The notes below the pieces were generated by a model. It had not been told where the DNA came from. It did not search any database and saw only the letters and a list, made by a program, of their open reading frames with translations. Shown in pieces: positions 24,024-32,250 of a stretch of 41,088 nucleotides of DNA (position 1 is the first letter of the stretch; each line of letters begins with the position of its first letter). The stretch comes from Candidatus Woesearchaeota archaeon (lineage in GTDB: Archaea > Nanobdellota > Nanobdellia > Woesearchaeales > JACPBO01), in NCBI GenBank assembly GCA_016180285.1, contig JACPBO010000010.1, forward strand, positions 1 through 41,088, given 5' to 3'. The position numbers and the translations under genes were made by a program.

Positions 24024-25694
24024 TCATTTCCTCTGATCATGCGGCACTAGAACAGCAGCTGATGTTATGGCATTATTTCCGGCGTTATCAGCTGATTCGA
24101 CAGTTATTGTATAATTCCTGCCGTCATTGTCGTTGCCATCTCTCCATGCTATCAGCTTTATCGAGGTATTAAATCCATTTACAGTATTTTTAACTTCATT
24201 ATACTCATCAATTAATTTGAAGCTGTTAATTTTAACGCCGCTTAAGGAATCAACAGCATAGCCATTTACCTTAACGCTCACTTCTTTATGGTCCGGAGGC
24301 CATATTTGATTTGGATTTAATGCCAAGCTTAACTCTGGCGGTGTTTTATCTATTTTTATTATTGTTTCTTTTGCTTCTTCTTTGTTGCCCGCATTATCTA
24401 CACTGTAATATTTCAAATACGCTATGCCCTCTGCTGTTATTGATATTGGCTCTTTATAGCTGATGTTTGGAACGCAAGCATAATTTCCAATGCAGTATAA
24501 TGTTTCTTTCACTCCGGATAAATCATCTGTGGCGCTTAAATTGATCACAGCATTTTTATTAACCCATGTGTTATTGTATTTATAATCATCCTTTGTGACA
24601 GGGGGCTCTGTATCTATCGCCATAATGACAGCATATACGCCTAAGTGGCCAATATGCGCGGTTAACTCATTTTTCTCTTTATTTATTGAAGCATTTTGAG
24701 CTATCCAATTATTGTTTTCTTCATCATAAAGATAAATATCCAGCCTATCTTCATTTATTGCCGGATCTTCATCATAACCTATAGTTATGGCTGAGGGAAG
24801 CGCAAATGCAAGTTCTTGGGGTATAAGCCTATAAACAACAAGGATATTATTTTCACTATTGATGTAAAGAGATGTATCTTCTTTCATAATTGTTATAATT
24901 GTACCGGAGAGAGCATTGTTTGTTGTAACAATAGTGCCGCTTCCTTTTAATGCATCAGGCGGGACATCTAGCTCTATGAAGGACCCTCTTAAGATTATAG
25001 AGCATCCTGGAGCTCCGCAAAGCGCTGATGTCGCAAGAGTTCCCGAACCAGCAGCTCCGCCTGTTCCTCCACCGGAACCGCCTCCAGCTGGCCCGCCAGC
25101 AGTTCCGCAGTCAACAGAGCTAAGCGGAGCAGGGGGATCCCATCTGGCATTCTCTAAACCATGGCAAACAAGGCGATAGTTTGGTTTATCATAGGCAAGA
25201 TGTGTAATGGTCCAGGACCATGGAGGGTCCCAGCGTTCATACCCACACCCAGGCTCGCCATCAGGATCAACGCATTTATATTTATTGCCATCCTGGGGCG
25301 GAGTATAAATAGGAGTCTCTGGCCACTTCTCAAAAGTCGGTTCAGTAGTGCAATCGCCAGTATAAAATTTTCTTATATTGCCATTGCAGTCGCAATAATA
25401 GCTCTGGTAAGAAACATCATTATTGTATGCCATCATAAATTGCGTATTGCTGCCGCCAACACGGCCCCCAACAGTTTGGGAACAGTCGCACCCGATTATC
25501 ATGTTTCCACTAACTTGATACATACTTACATGATTCTCAAAACAAAAATACTCTTGTATGCCCCCAGTGCCAAGAGCTGCGCATCCTTCATTACATCCGT
25601 TAACACTGTCGCTGCCACCGCCATTTGCCAGAGGAAGAACTACAAGAAATGCCAATAAGAACATTACTGAATAATTTATTTCCTTGTTTATCAT
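24024..25694 (-). CDS. Secreted multi-domain protein with ZU5-like and Ig-like domains
   Basis: A 556-residue protein: signal peptide (about 1-25), a Cys-rich region (about 30-195), a Gly-rich linker (about 203-220), a ZU5-like segment (about 232-355; ELDVPPDALKGSG, then YRLIPQELAFALP and HLGVYAV), an Ig-like domain of the OmpL47 type (about 362-455; LSATDDLSGVKETLYC to VDNAGN), and a second Ig-like domain (about 460-550) ending without a membrane anchor. The start is fixed by the four-base ATGA overlap with the gene before it. Probably a surface protein working with the glycine-rich protein of the same operon. Confidence 0.7.
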   Translation of the reverse strand: MINKEINYSVMFLLAFLVVLPLANGGGSDSVNGCNEGCAALGTGGIQEYFCFENHVSMYQVSGNMIIGCDCSQTVGGRVGGSNTQFMMAYNNDVSYQSYYCDCNGNIRKFYTGDCTTEPTFEKWPETPIYTPPQDGNKYKCVDPDGEPGCGYERWDPPWSWTITHLAYDKPNYRLVCHGLENARWDPPAPLSSVDCGTAGGPAGGGSGGGTGGAAGSGTLATSALCGAPGCSIILRGSFIELDVPPDALKGSGTIVTTNNALSGTIITIMKEDTSLYINSENNILVVYRLIPQELAFALPSAITIGYDEDPAINEDRLDIYLYDEENNNWIAQNASINKEKNELTAHIGHLGVYAVIMAIDTEPPVTKDDYKYNNTWVNKNAVINLSATDDLSGVKETLYCIGNYACVPNISYKEPISITAEGIAYLKYYSVDNAGNKEEAKETIIKIDKTPPELSLALNPNQIWPPDHKEVSVKVNGYAVDSLSGVKINSFKLIDEYNEVKNTVNGFNTSIKLIAWRDGNDNDGRNYTITVESADNAGNNAITSAAVLVPHDQRK

Positions 25695-26305
25695 TTTACA
25701 TTTACCTTTGTAACTTCCGGGCTTCCATATTCTTCTTTAATTGTTTTATTTACAGAACCATAATCTGTTACTTTAATTCTAAAATATTTATCCTTGCCTT
25801 CTTTTATTGTCTTAACCCAGAATTCTTGCCCAACATGTTCTATCTTTGCCTCGGATTGCCAAACTAATTCTTCTAAAGGTGGAGGGCAATTTGATGTTTC
25901 CGTTGGAATATACGCAGGGTTAACCCCTTTCGGGATAGGAAAGATTCCAGATTCGCCTTTTTCCTTAGGCAGAACCTTAAGAGTAAGATCCTTTTCTAAA
26001 GCAAATTCTGCTAAATTTTTATTTGAAGAATCTTCAAAAAGAAAGCCGTTAAGATAGTAATTATGACCCGGTATTAATATGCCATAACAGCGCATTCCAA
26101 AAACAGATTCTGAATACGTTACATCCCTATAGTTTACTTCAACTACTACACTTCCTTCCTCATTCAGAGCACCTGTTCCGATTTTTGAGGCGTCATATAT
26201 GTCATGATGTTTTGGGCTAAGGGCTTGTTTTACAGATGGGTAGGCCGCCAAAGTAGCTAAAAGAATGCTGCTGATTACTGCTATTTTTTTAGTTGTTGCT
26301 TTCAT
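25691..26305 (-). CDS. Secreted/anchored protein of unknown function
   Basis: A 204-residue protein with an N-terminal hydrophobic segment (about 7-23) that may be a signal peptide or anchor, then a polar domain with a Cys pair candidate (Cys72 and Cys140 region). No family recognised. The ATG at 26305 is chosen because GGAGGT lies eight bases upstream, formed by the end of the glycine-rich gene; a longer version from 26332 overlaps that gene. Its stop overlaps the next start as ATGA. Confidence 0.6.
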   Translation of the reverse strand: MKATTKKIAVISSILLATLAAYPSVKQALSPKHHDIYDASKIGTGALNEEGSVVVEVNYRDVTYSESVFGMRCYGILIPGHNYYLNGFLFEDSSNKNLAEFALEKDLTLKVLPKEKGESGIFPIPKGVNPAYIPTETSNCPPPLEELVWQSEAKIEHVGQEFWVKTIKEGKDKYFRIKVTDYGSVNKTIKEEYGSPEVTKVNVK

Positions 26306-26309
26306 TTTA

Positions 26310-29300
26310 TTAACCTCCGCATTTTGGAGCAATTCCTATTGAATCGCTAGCTGTTGCTTCAGCGCACCTGTCCTCTATTTTTGCAATACACTTTATATTA
26401 TCCCCGTAATCAGTATATTGCTTGGGTATGGTCAACTCAACAATGCAGGTGCAGCTGGCATAATCCCAATCACAATTAGTAACATCATTCATAACGCCAT
26501 TCGGATAGCTGTTTGCCAAAGAGCCATGGCCGCCACTAATATTGTATTCCACTTCATTAGTGTATTCTGCTGCGCCACCAGAGCAATCGCCCCTTATTTC
26601 TATTCTGCACAGTAGATCGTCACAAACAGTAGGTGATGCATCGCTGTTTTTTGCCGCTATATCTGCGCTTACTGTTAGCGCATGATTTTCTGTAGGCACA
26701 GACGTATTGCTGATGAATGAAATTGAATCTTGGCTGTTTCCAGCTTCTCCATCTGCGCCTGATGGCTTGCAAGGTTTGCCGCAATATGGGCTGATTAAAG
26801 AAATCGAACAGCCTTCACCATAGTCTTTTCCTCCTTTTCCAGCTATTCCGCCTTTTCCGCCTTTTGCATTTGCAGTGCAATCAGAACAAGAGCCTGCTTC
26901 CCCTCCATCCCCGGCATTTCCACCGCTGCCAGAAATGCCAGTTTGGTGCTCGTAATAATATCCGCAAAAATTACACACATCTGTTGAACAATGCGATCCT
27001 GGCAAGCAAGACGCTGAATTTCCTGCGTTTCCGCCATCTCCAGCATCACCGCCGTTTAAACTAAATGTATTTTTGCATGAGCTTTCTTTTAATCCGCTGA
27101 TAGTTCCTGCATCGCCACCATCTCCTGCATTACTTCCAGATCCGGTATTTCCCTGGGTATCTCCTCCTTTTCCCCCGCTTCCTCCATTCCCGCCATTAAG
27201 AGAAAATTTACTGCAGCCAACGATGAGGCCATCTATAATAACAGTTCCAGCATTTCCGCCATTGCTGCCCTCTGTTCCATCTGCAGCATCCGTCATTAAA
27301 GAAGCCTCAGTACACCCTGGATATCTGCATACGCCCGCTCTGTCACTATAACAGGAGTAAGCTCCCCCGGCTCCATTCCCGCCACTGCCTCCACTGCCTC
27401 CATTTGCAGAGAACAAATAAGAGTTTATTACAGGCTTATTATCGTTGTGATTTACTTTAATATTTATAGAGCCTCCATTTCCTCCCTTGCTAGACTCTGC
27501 TGATAGCCCTGCTTTACCAGGCATGCTTGAAAAACACGAGCTTGTGAAATGTGTGAAGCAGCCGCTGCCATCAGCTGGTTTTCCTCCATTTCCGCCGTTT
27601 CCGCCATTGCCAGCATTTGCTGATAAACTTCCTGCTTTGGAATCGCACTTATATTTATCAAAATTAATATTAATTGCCCCGCCATCTCCGGCTTTTCCGG
27701 CTTTTTTTCCTGAACCACTATCTCCTCCATCATATAAAATATAATTTATAGTAAACGTGCCGCTCCACCAGAAAACTGTTTCATAGTACCTTCCGGTTGT
27801 AGGGCCTCTGCTGCCATCACCGCCTTTACCCCCTAAGCCTGCATTGCCTCCGTTAGCAATTGCTGAAACAGAAGATTTGCTTAGTTTTGCTTTAATATTT
27901 ATAGGCCCGCCATTTCCAGCATTTCCTCCAATACCTCCGTCTTTTCCATTTGGATCGCCAGAGCAACTGCATAATCCTCCATAGCAATAATTAGAGCCCT
28001 CTGTAGAGCCAACACAATCACCAGATCCTCCTGCTCCACCATCGCCGCCTCTGCCGCCATTAGAAATAAATTTGCACTCACCTTCAAGAACACCAACATC
28101 TATTGTTATTGGCTTTCCATCTTTTCCATTTGTTCCATCTACTCCAGCTGTCGGAGCAGGGCCAGAAACGCCTTTTGCGCCATTAACGCCATTATCCCCG
28201 CTCATATCAAATGCTGAGCCAGGAGCGCAATAAAGCTTTTCTTCACTAATCACAGAAAACCCTGTATGCTTTGACTTTGTCCCGTTTATTACGCCATATA
28301 ATTCAAAATCACCGGTTAAATTAAACACTAAATCGCCATCAACCACTACCTTTCCGTAGATCTTAACATTCTCAGCATTGATTATAACATTATCAACAGC
28401 CTTTAATGTAACAGTTGAATCAATCACTAAATCTTTAAAATTATAGGTTCCAGAAACTTCAGAGCTTTTTTTGATGCTGCAATCTGAAAGATTATTCTCG
28501 CTGCAGTATTGCAAAGTATTGCATTGCGTTAAATCTGTGCAGCAGTCATTTGGGTCATTATTTGGGTTCTCATAGTTAGGGTCGCAAACGCCATCTCCAA
28601 CGTAACAATCCTTGGGACAGTTTCCATTGCTTTCAGGATAATATGGCTTGTTAGCATCGCAAACTCCGTTTCCGCATGTTGCCATAAAATCAGTATAATA
28701 ATCAAAACAGCAGTATTGGCTTTGGCTGCAGTCTGGAAAACCTCCTTTCTCTCCCGTGCTGTCTATAACAACCCCGCCAAACCAGTAACTGCGCCATGAT
28801 GTTCTCCCAAAACACCAGCTATAATTCTGGCCATAGTAATTCCAGAACCATGCATAATCTGCGCAGAAATAATAATTGCCTCTGTTTAAGCATGAGCATT
28901 TAGGATAAGGGTTTTCGCAGCCATCTGCATCTGTTCCTGCGCCGTCTCCATTGCAGTCTGTATAATTTACAGGGCAGGATGAGCTTACTGTTGTGAAAGA
29001 AGAAAAGTGGGAAGCAGTAAAGGCCAGTATTCTGAGCACAGGATCGTAAGAAACATTAAAGCACGTATCTTCCGGGCATGGATTCTTGATTTCATTTCTA
29101 TTGGTTGTGAATTCATTCGTATATAATATCCTGGGTGTTTGTTTGTAATGGAGATTTTCTATTGTAATTGCGGCCGGTTCATTGAGCTCCGGCAATTCTT
29201 TGCTGTTTATAGCAATCAGATTATCATCAACATAAATATTTGGGTTTTCTTCAACATCAGTTACATCCATGCCAATATCTTTGTCAAATTTTATTTTTCC

Positions 29301-29627
29301 TTTTCCTTTGTTTTCAATTATTTTATTTTCATTAATGGAAACTTCTTTCTTCTTTTTTATTTTTTTAGCTTCTTTATCAGCAATGCCTTCTGTTGAAGCT
29401 GCAGCAGTTGAAATTAAATTATTGCATGCTTCATAAATATAGGGCAGGGTTGTGTTTTCAGGATCAATGCCTGCTTCAATTAACTTTTTATTTAAATCTG
29501 CTTTGTCTATTTTTGACAAATCACTGCAGATTTTAGAGAAATCCTGCTCTGAAATATTGGCAGAAGAAATATTTATGAGTAACAAAAAGGATAAGATCAA
29601 AGCGAGTAATAGTATGCTGCACTTCAT
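26310..29627 (-). CDS. Giant glycine-rich secreted protein
   Basis: A 1105-residue protein: signal peptide (about 1-23); an N-terminal domain with a K/E-rich stretch (about 100-125); Cys-rich EF-hand-like and NGVCD-type motifs (about 215-365); a beta-solenoid-like stretch (about 385-470); a glycine-rich region (about 475-965) with runs such as GGNGGSGGKGGD alternating with short hydrophobic beta segments; and a C-terminal Cys-rich beta domain (about 985-1105). There is no C-terminal membrane helix or sorting signal that I can see. The glycine runs resemble PE_PGRS-like or glycine-rich beta-helix sheets. TATA GTTTATAAAGT (minus strand, about 29669-29679) lies about 45 bases upstream. It heads the secreted operon. 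Confidence 0.7.
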   Translation of the reverse strand: MKCSILLLALILSFLLLINISSANISEQDFSKICSDLSKIDKADLNKKLIEAGIDPENTTLPYIYEACNNLISTAAASTEGIADKEAKKIKKKKEVSINENKIIENKGKGKIKFDKDIGMDVTDVEENPNIYVDDNLIAINSKELPELNEPAAITIENLHYKQTPRILYTNEFTTNRNEIKNPCPEDTCFNVSYDPVLRILAFTASHFSSFTTVSSSCPVNYTDCNGDGAGTDADGCENPYPKCSCLNRGNYYFCADYAWFWNYYGQNYSWCFGRTSWRSYWFGGVVIDSTGEKGGFPDCSQSQYCCFDYYTDFMATCGNGVCDANKPYYPESNGNCPKDCYVGDGVCDPNYENPNNDPNDCCTDLTQCNTLQYCSENNLSDCSIKKSSEVSGTYNFKDLVIDSTVTLKAVDNVIINAENVKIYGKVVVDGDLVFNLTGDFELYGVINGTKSKHTGFSVISEEKLYCAPGSAFDMSGDNGVNGAKGVSGPAPTAGVDGTNGKDGKPITIDVGVLEGECKFISNGGRGGDGGAGGSGDCVGSTEGSNYCYGGLCSCSGDPNGKDGGIGGNAGNGGPINIKAKLSKSSVSAIANGGNAGLGGKGGDGSRGPTTGRYYETVFWWSGTFTINYILYDGGDSGSGKKAGKAGDGGAININFDKYKCDSKAGSLSANAGNGGNGGNGGKPADGSGCFTHFTSSCFSSMPGKAGLSAESSKGGNGGSINIKVNHNDNKPVINSYLFSANGGSGGSGGNGAGGAYSCYSDRAGVCRYPGCTEASLMTDAADGTEGSNGGNAGTVIIDGLIVGCSKFSLNGGNGGSGGKGGDTQGNTGSGSNAGDGGDAGTISGLKESSCKNTFSLNGGDAGDGGNAGNSASCLPGSHCSTDVCNFCGYYYEHQTGISGSGGNAGDGGEAGSCSDCTANAKGGKGGIAGKGGKDYGEGCSISLISPYCGKPCKPSGADGEAGNSQDSISFISNTSVPTENHALTVSADIAAKNSDASPTVCDDLLCRIEIRGDCSGGAAEYTNEVEYNISGGHGSLANSYPNGVMNDVTNCDWDYASCTCIVELTIPKQYTDYGDNIKCIAKIEDRCAEATASDSIGIAPKCGG
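26740..28200 (-). repeat. Glycine-rich repeat region
   Basis: Encodes roughly residues 475-965 of the giant protein. Clusters of 10-30 residues dominated by Gly with Asn, Asp, Ala and Ser (for example NGGNAGLGGKGGDG, AGNGGNGGNGG, NGGSGGSGGNGAGG) are separated by 20-40 residue segments such as SINIKVN or PINIKAKL. At DNA level the region is full of degenerate CC-rich triplets (CCGCCATTTCC), so the other frames and strand stay open over long stretches; those frames are by-products. Confidence 0.75.
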
Positions 29628-29711
29628 TAACCCAGCTCCCTAACCCCTCTAAACCAATAAAACACATCTACTTTATAAACTTTTCTATATTTAATCACTG
29701 AGAAATAGTTA

Positions 29712-30458
29712 TCACTGCCTGTATTTTACAATCTTCACAAAATCGTCAACTTTCAGGGAAGCTCCCCCGACTAATGCGCCATCAATGTCTTTCTGCTCCA
29801 TTAGCGCCTTGATGTTATCCGGCTTTACAGAGCCGCCGTATTGGATCCTCACATTACTTGCAATTTTTTCATCATATAAGTTTTTAACTAACTCTCTTAT
29901 GAATAAATGAACCTCTTCAGCCTGTTCCGGCGCAGCAGTTTTACCGGTGCCGATTGCCCATATTGGCTCGTAAGCAATGACTATCTTAGAAGCATCTATA
30001 TCTTTTAAGCAGCCTTTGACTTGTTCTTCAATGACTCTCTTTGTTTCGCCTTTTTCCCTTTCTTCAAGCTTTTCTCCTACACAGAGTATCGGAATGAGGT
30101 TATGCTGCAATGCCTTCTTTATTTTCTTGTTTATAAGATCATCAGCTTCGTTAAAGTGCTGCCTTCTTTCAGAATGGCCTAAAATAACATATTTAACTCC
30201 TAATTCCTTCAGCATTAAGGCGGATATTTCGCCTGTAAATGCGCCAGAATCCTCAAAGTGCATGTTTTGGGCGCCTAGCTTGATGCTTGAATTCCTTATC
30301 TCTTTTGCAGCGTCATGCAGCGCAGTGAAAGGCGGGCATACAACGATCTCGACATCCTTGACGTCAATCAACCGCAGCTTTAATTCACTGACAAAAGCAA
30401 CTGCCTCAGAATTGACCTTGTTCATCTTCCAGTTCCCTGCGATTATTGGCTTTCTCAT
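29712..30458 (-). CDS. tpiA: Triosephosphate isomerase
   Basis: Interconverts dihydroxyacetone phosphate and glyceraldehyde 3-phosphate. The catalytic set is complete: NWKMN with Asn9 and Lys11, GHSERR with His95, and [11 protein letters not shown] with Glu164; phosphate-binding GGS and GGASL follow. At 248 residues it has the length and motifs of the bacterial/eukaryotic enzyme; archaeal TIMs are usually near 225 residues with shortened helices. That suggests acquisition from bacteria by this lineage, an inference. The start is the only sensible one ([13 protein letters not shown]). Confidence 0.95.
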   Translation of the reverse strand: MRKPIIAGNWKMNKVNSEAVAFVSELKLRLIDVKDVEIVVCPPFTALHDAAKEIRNSSIKLGAQNMHFEDSGAFTGEISALMLKELGVKYVILGHSERRQHFNEADDLINKKIKKALQHNLIPILCVGEKLEEREKGETKRVIEEQVKGCLKDIDASKIVIAYEPIWAIGTGKTAAPEQAEEVHLFIRELVKNLYDEKIASNVRIQYGGSVKPDNIKALMEQKDIDGALVGGASLKVDDFVKIVKYRQ

Positions 30459-30606
30459 AGTGAAATTATTGGTTTTATTTGGTTTATATAGTTTTCTTAT
30501 TTTCCGTATTGGTCACCCTGTGGATGTCAATCCTATCCGTTAAATAGCGGATGTTCTTAGTAGTCTTGTTTTTTCTCACTTTTTTGAAACCAGTAATTAC
30601 AGCCAA

Positions 30607-30675
30607 GTCAAGTCTGCACGAATAAAGACAGTGGACATGTCAAGTCCAACTCATTTGAGTAATATTTATAAAGTT
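30607..30675 (+). promoter_or_regulatory. Promoter and candidate operator of the ribbon-helix-helix operon
   Basis: TATA box AATATTTATAAAG (30661-30673) ends 24 bases before the ATG of the ribbon-helix-helix gene. Upstream, TGGAC (30632-30636) and GTCCA (30644-30648) form an inverted repeat, and GTCAAGTC occurs twice (30607-30614 and 30639-30646) on one face 32 bases apart. Ribbon-helix-helix repressors often bind such short repeats at their own promoters, so autoregulation is likely. Confidence 0.45.
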
Positions 30676-30697
30676 GTGCAAATATTTACTGGTTAGA

Positions 30698-30835
30698 ATG
30701 GCTAGTAAGAATATAACACTCAAAGTCGATGAGAAAATCTATAAAATGTATAAAAAGTATTGCAAGAAAAAAGGATTGGTTATATCTCGCCAATTCGAAA
30801 TATTTGTTGAAAAACAATTAAAGAAGGGAAATTAA
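30698..30835 (+). CDS. Ribbon-helix-helix DNA-binding protein (45 residues)
   Basis: A 45-residue frame beginning MASKNITLKVDEKIYKMYKK: a beta strand (NITLKV) followed by two helices, the pattern of an Arc/MetJ/CopG-type ribbon-helix-helix dimer. Such proteins are often antitoxins or autorepressors. It starts 24 bases after a TATA box and is the first gene of an operon with exact junctions: next ATG one base after its stop. Base composition is AT-rich. Confidence 0.7.
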   Translation: MASKNITLKVDEKIYKMYKKYCKKKGLVISRQFEIFVEKQLKKGN

Positions 30836-30836
30836 C

Positions 30837-30974
30837 ATGTATCTCAACGAATTTTTAACAATCATGGAAAAAATTGAATCATTAAGGCAAAAACAATCAG
30901 AAACAACTTCCGACATAAACAATTTGTTTGATGCATTGATGCAGAAAGCGTTTAATGGTGAGTTAGTCGAATGA
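30837..30974 (+). CDS. Mini-protein equal to the C-terminal helix of HsdS
   Basis: A 45-residue frame whose sequence (EKIESLRQKQSETTSDIN, then NLFDALMQKAFNGELV) matches the end of type I restriction specificity subunits, where the last helix of HsdS packs against the methyltransferase subunit and ends in LF-x-S/A-L-x-Q-K/R-A-F-x-G-E-L. No target-recognition domain or hsdM/hsdR is present. It has its own ATG, an AGAAGGG site upstream, and overlaps the rhomboid gene as ATGA, so it is translated in the operon rather than being an obvious remnant. Its role is unknown: a decayed tail kept for coupling, or an oligomerisation or decoy peptide. Confidence 0.65.
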   Translation: MYLNEFLTIMEKIESLRQKQSETTSDINNLFDALMQKAFNGELVE

Positions 30975-31900
30975 AGAAACTCTCCAAGAAACAAAGACTG
31001 AATTTATTGATTAAAAGATTGAGTTATCAGAATCTTTTAAAGGATTCCAAAAAAATTGTCGGAAATATTACTTTTATGGATATAATTTTGTTATTGATTC
31101 TACCCCTAATTATAACTCTGTTAATGCTCTTACCTGATGCAATAAGAACAGCTATGCAAATTCACATCAAAGAACCAATGTGGTGGCAGTTATTTACTGC
31201 TAGTTACATGCATGGAAGTTGGAAACATTTAACTGATAACTTAACGGGATATTTTTGGTTTGTTATCCCAATATTTATCTTTGCAGCATATTCTAATCTG
31301 AAGCAATTATACTATAAAATGTACCTTACGATTTGTATCTCGCTCCCAATAATTAGTGGATTTGCGGAATTATGGATAACACCAAAATATTTTCCTAATT
31401 TGTTGACATCGACAGGAACCTCGGGAGTAATATCTGCTTTTTTAGGCATCATAATTTTTATTTGGATTAGACACTATGCAATTAAAAGTAACAATAACCT
31501 CCATAATAACTTATTCTTTTATTTGATATTATTTTATGTAGCATTAATTTTTTCATGCATATACTCGTTTAAGTCTATAATTTTAATATTGCCTCTCGCC
31601 TCGCTCTTCTTATTATTTGTATTTTTATGGAGAAAGAATTTTAATATTCTGTATTTCATAATTCAAAAAGAAAGTAAACGAAATATGTTAATTTTATTCT
31701 TGTCTTTATTTATTCCCTTATTTTTTATGGTTGCACCATTCCTTCTATTTCCGACTATTAACAATGTCGCAAGTAATGGGACGCTCGTGAACTTTTTTAT
31801 GCATTATTTTGGTTTAATCTATGGTGTGATAATTGGGTGGTTATTTGTAATGATTGATAAGAGTACATTTAGGAGAAAACAAACGGAGAATAATTCATGA
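30971..31900 (+). CDS. Rhomboid-family intramembrane serine protease
   Basis: A 309-residue multi-pass membrane protein with the rhomboid layout: HGSWKHLTDN (His81, His86, Asn90), catalytic GTSG with Ser151, and a late membrane helix with His278 (MHYFGLIYG), giving the Ser-His dyad. About seven membrane segments; there is an extra hydrophobic region (about 180-260) between the Ser and His helices that is longer than in bacterial GlpG. The substrate is unknown. Coupled by four-base overlaps to the mini-HsdS gene before and the PIN gene after it, which makes a shared function likely. Confidence 0.85.
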   Translation: MKKLSKKQRLNLLIKRLSYQNLLKDSKKIVGNITFMDIILLLILPLIITLLMLLPDAIRTAMQIHIKEPMWWQLFTASYMHGSWKHLTDNLTGYFWFVIPIFIFAAYSNLKQLYYKMYLTICISLPIISGFAELWITPKYFPNLLTSTGTSGVISAFLGIIIFIWIRHYAIKSNNNLHNNLFFYLILFYVALIFSCIYSFKSIILILPLASLFLLFVFLWRKNFNILYFIIQKESKRNMLILFLSLFIPLFFMVAPFLLFPTINNVASNGTLVNFFMHYFGLIYGVIIGWLFVMIDKSTFRRKQTENNS

Positions 31901-32250
31901 GCAGGCTTTACATTGACACAAATCTCTTCATCAATGTCATTAATAATGAAGTGAGTATGCATTCGAATAAGAATATGGCTGAGCCATGGACGGTAAAAGA
32001 ACTATTAAAAAAGCTTCGCGGAGATCAAATTAAAGCATCTTTTGAGATTTTGAAAAGGAAAATCGAAATCTGCAAATATTCTCTTGAAGAAGAAGTTCAA
32101 GCAAGAAAACGATCAGAAACTAATTTTCCAGATGCTCTTCATATTGTAATTGCTGAAAATGTAAAAGCAGATTATATCATCACAAGAAACATTGACGACT
32201 TTCTTCAAATCGGAACAAAAATACCAATAAAAAAACCAGAATTATTGTAA
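31897..32250 (+). CDS. PIN-domain protein (VapC-like), short
   Basis: A 117-residue PIN-fold protein: LYIDTNLFIN with Asp7, FPDALHIVIAENVKADYIITRN with Asp79, and the final NIDDF (Asp100/101). Glu35 in TVKELL may be the central acid. The stretch between Asp7 and Glu35 is shorter than in usual VapC nucleases, so one secondary-structure element may be missing and activity is uncertain. It overlaps the rhomboid stop by four bases. A classic vapB antitoxin is not adjacent; the ribbon-helix-helix protein at the head of the operon is the nearest candidate. Its 3' end overlaps the convergent wHTH gene by nine bases. Confidence 0.75.
   Translation: MSRLYIDTNLFINVINNEVSMHSNKNMAEPWTVKELLKKLRGDQIKASFEILKRKIEICKYSLEEEVQARKRSETNFPDALHIVIAENVKADYIITRNIDDFLQIGTKIPIKKPELL

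Noticed and set aside
26843-28099. Several open frames on both strands inside the glycine-rich gene
   Set aside because: They result from the repetitive GGN codons of the main gene and are Pro- or Glu/Met-rich by-products.
26740-28200. Repetitive DNA as a possible CRISPR array
   Set aside because: Repeats are degenerate, irregularly spaced and follow the codon frame; no constant repeat-spacer unit and no cas genes.
30698-32250. Simple vapBC toxin-antitoxin pair
   Set aside because: The ribbon-helix-helix and PIN genes are separated by two other coupled genes and the PIN domain is short, so a plain vapBC label would hide the unusual layout.
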